From Nonlabens antarcticus (lineage in GTDB: Bacteria > Bacteroidota > Bacteroidia > Flavobacteriales > Flavobacteriaceae): a DNA stretch of 64,000 bases. Location: positions 248,001 through 312,000 of the forward strand of contig NZ_JADFCO010000065.1 of the NCBI RefSeq assembly GCF_015356755.1, written 5' to 3'. This document shows, piece after piece, positions 63,204 through 64,000 of this stretch (position 1 is the first letter of the stretch; every line of letters starts with the position of its first letter). Below the pieces are notes generated by a model. That model did no database searches. It saw only the letters and a list, made by a program, of their open reading frames with translations, and was not told the DNA's origin. Both the position numbers and the translations under genes were made by a program.

Positions 63204-64000
63204 ATGCAACAGCCACAGCGAGTTTTAGTAATGCGTTTGAGTGCGATGGGTGATGTGGCGATGACCATACCGGTGTTGCTTGCATTGCGTAGAGTTTATT
63301 CGGATCTGGAAATAAGTTCGCTTTCGCGAAAGCGGTTTTTTCCCATCATCCAGCAAGTTCCTGGAATCTCTATCATCGAGGCAAAAGTTGACAAACAACA
63401 TAAGGGAATATTGGGACTGCGTCGCTTAGCAATTGAAATCAGCAATAAGAAAATTGATGCCGTAGCAGATGTGCACAATGTATTGCGTACAAAAGTATTG
63501 AGAGCATTCTTGCCGGGCACTCGTAAAGCTGTGATAGATAAAGGGAGAAGAGAGAAAAAAAAACTCATCAACGACTCTGATTATTTTCAGCAACTTAAAC
63601 TTACCACACAACGTTATGCTGACGTTTTTGAGCAATTAGGATTGCCTATCGAGCTCACTCCCGTAGATATATTGCCACGTCTCCCCATTCCTAAAAAAGT
63701 CCACAGCCTAGTAGGTGACCATCAACACCGGTGGATAGGAATTGCTCCTTTTGCAGCGCATAAATATAAATCTCTGACTCCTAAAAAAGCTAAAGCACTA
63801 GTTCAAGCTATTCTTGAGGTGGAGAATGTAAAGATTGTTCTCTTAGGCGGAGGATCAAAGGAAGCTAAGCAGCTGGAAATAGTTGCGGGTACTAGTTCTA
63901 ATGTGTTCAATCTTGCTGGATTTATGAGTTTTGAAGAAGAACTTGCGATGATATCAAACCTTGATGCGATGATTTCCATGGATAGCGGCAACGGTCATTT
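63204..64000 (+). CDS. GT9 family (heptosyltransferase-like) glycosyltransferase, start only
   Basis: The first 265 codons of a gene that runs past the window end. RVLVMRLSAMGDVAMTIPVLLALRRVY is the GT9 N-terminal signature (R-x-x-G-D pattern as in WaaF/WaaC), followed by DAVADVHNVLRT, IGIAPFAAHKYKSL, KIVLLGGGSKEAKQLE and the donor-site stretch FNLAGFMSFEEELAMISNLDAMISMDSGNGH. It likely adds a heptose-like sugar to the LPS core. It is coupled to the DUF4254 gene. The iterated palindrome (63319-63334) encodes SLSRKR. Confidence 0.9.
   Translation, partial: MQQPQRVLVMRLSAMGDVAMTIPVLLALRRVYSDLEISSLSRKRFFPIIQQVPGISIIEAKVDKQHKGILGLRRLAIEISNKKIDAVADVHNVLRTKVLRAFLPGTRKAVIDKGRREKKKLINDSDYFQQLKLTTQRYADVFEQLGLPIELTPVDILPRLPIPKKVHSLVGDHQHRWIGIAPFAAHKYKSLTPKKAKALVQAILEVENVKIVLLGGGSKEAKQLEIVAGTSSNVFNLAGFMSFEEELAMISNLDAMISMDSGNGH

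Overview
The window is chromosomal DNA of a marine-type member of the Flavobacteriaceae (Bacteroidota). Evidence: promoters with the Bacteroidota -7 box TAnnTTTG; many families typical of flavobacteria (DUF4175, DUF4837, DUF4254, DUF2807, and small DUF6xxx-type proteins); AT-rich but not extreme composition; densely packed genes, most on the + strand. The genus cannot be fixed from the sequence; a Nonlabens/Dokdonia-like organism is a guess.

Layout. 1-1840: end of a Dus gene, then a FtsX/LolE-type permease and rbfA on the minus strand. 1840-3530: repeat-rich stretch around methylmalonyl-CoA epimerase and a CAT-anticodon tRNA, with two copies of a structured repeat and four tandem units carrying the tRNA tail and its terminator. 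3.5-8.6 kb: M1 peptidase, rnpA, S41 protease, OmpA-type protein. 8.6-11.1 kb: arsenic operon (ArsR, small Cys-tailed protein, thioredoxin-type arsenate reductase, Acr3). 11.2-24.7 kb: rpiB, RNase R, LysE, tRNA-Cys, folB, glnS, a YtxH/holin-like envelope operon and a slipin, plus two very small genes (37 and 55 aa). 24.7-27.9 kb: gltX between two gene-poor regions that share a structured repeat. 27.9-34.6 kb: a giant DUF4175 protein, ybeY, mnmG and a methyltransferase; two parS-like centromere sites flank mnmG, so this part is probably close to the replication origin. 34.7-43 kb: DNA polymerase III delta', pgk, a lytic transglycosylase, TatA, an M23 peptidase and a GH3-type enzyme. 45.2-60 kb: surface polysaccharide locus (chain-length protein, RfbD, flippase, polymerase, ligase, glycosyltransferases, acetyltransferase, UDP-glucuronate decarboxylase, polyprenyl-P sugar transferase, CapK). 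60-64 kb: purD, membrane DUF proteins, DUF4254 and a truncated GT9 gene.

Beyond the genes: (1) a 16-bp palindrome, CGCTTTCGCGAAAGCG, occurs 17 times (14 exact) about every 4 kb, 16 times inside genes, usually read as Ala-Phe-Ala-Lys-Ala; (2) two parS-like sites; (3) a three-copy family of structured repeats whose stems covary; (4) tandem tRNA-tail/terminator repeats, whose spacer motif also sits in frame inside an acetyltransferase gene; (5) four housekeeping genes whose -7 box ends exactly 4 nt before ATG, which predicts leaderless mRNAs. No transposase, prophage, CRISPR array or defence system was seen.
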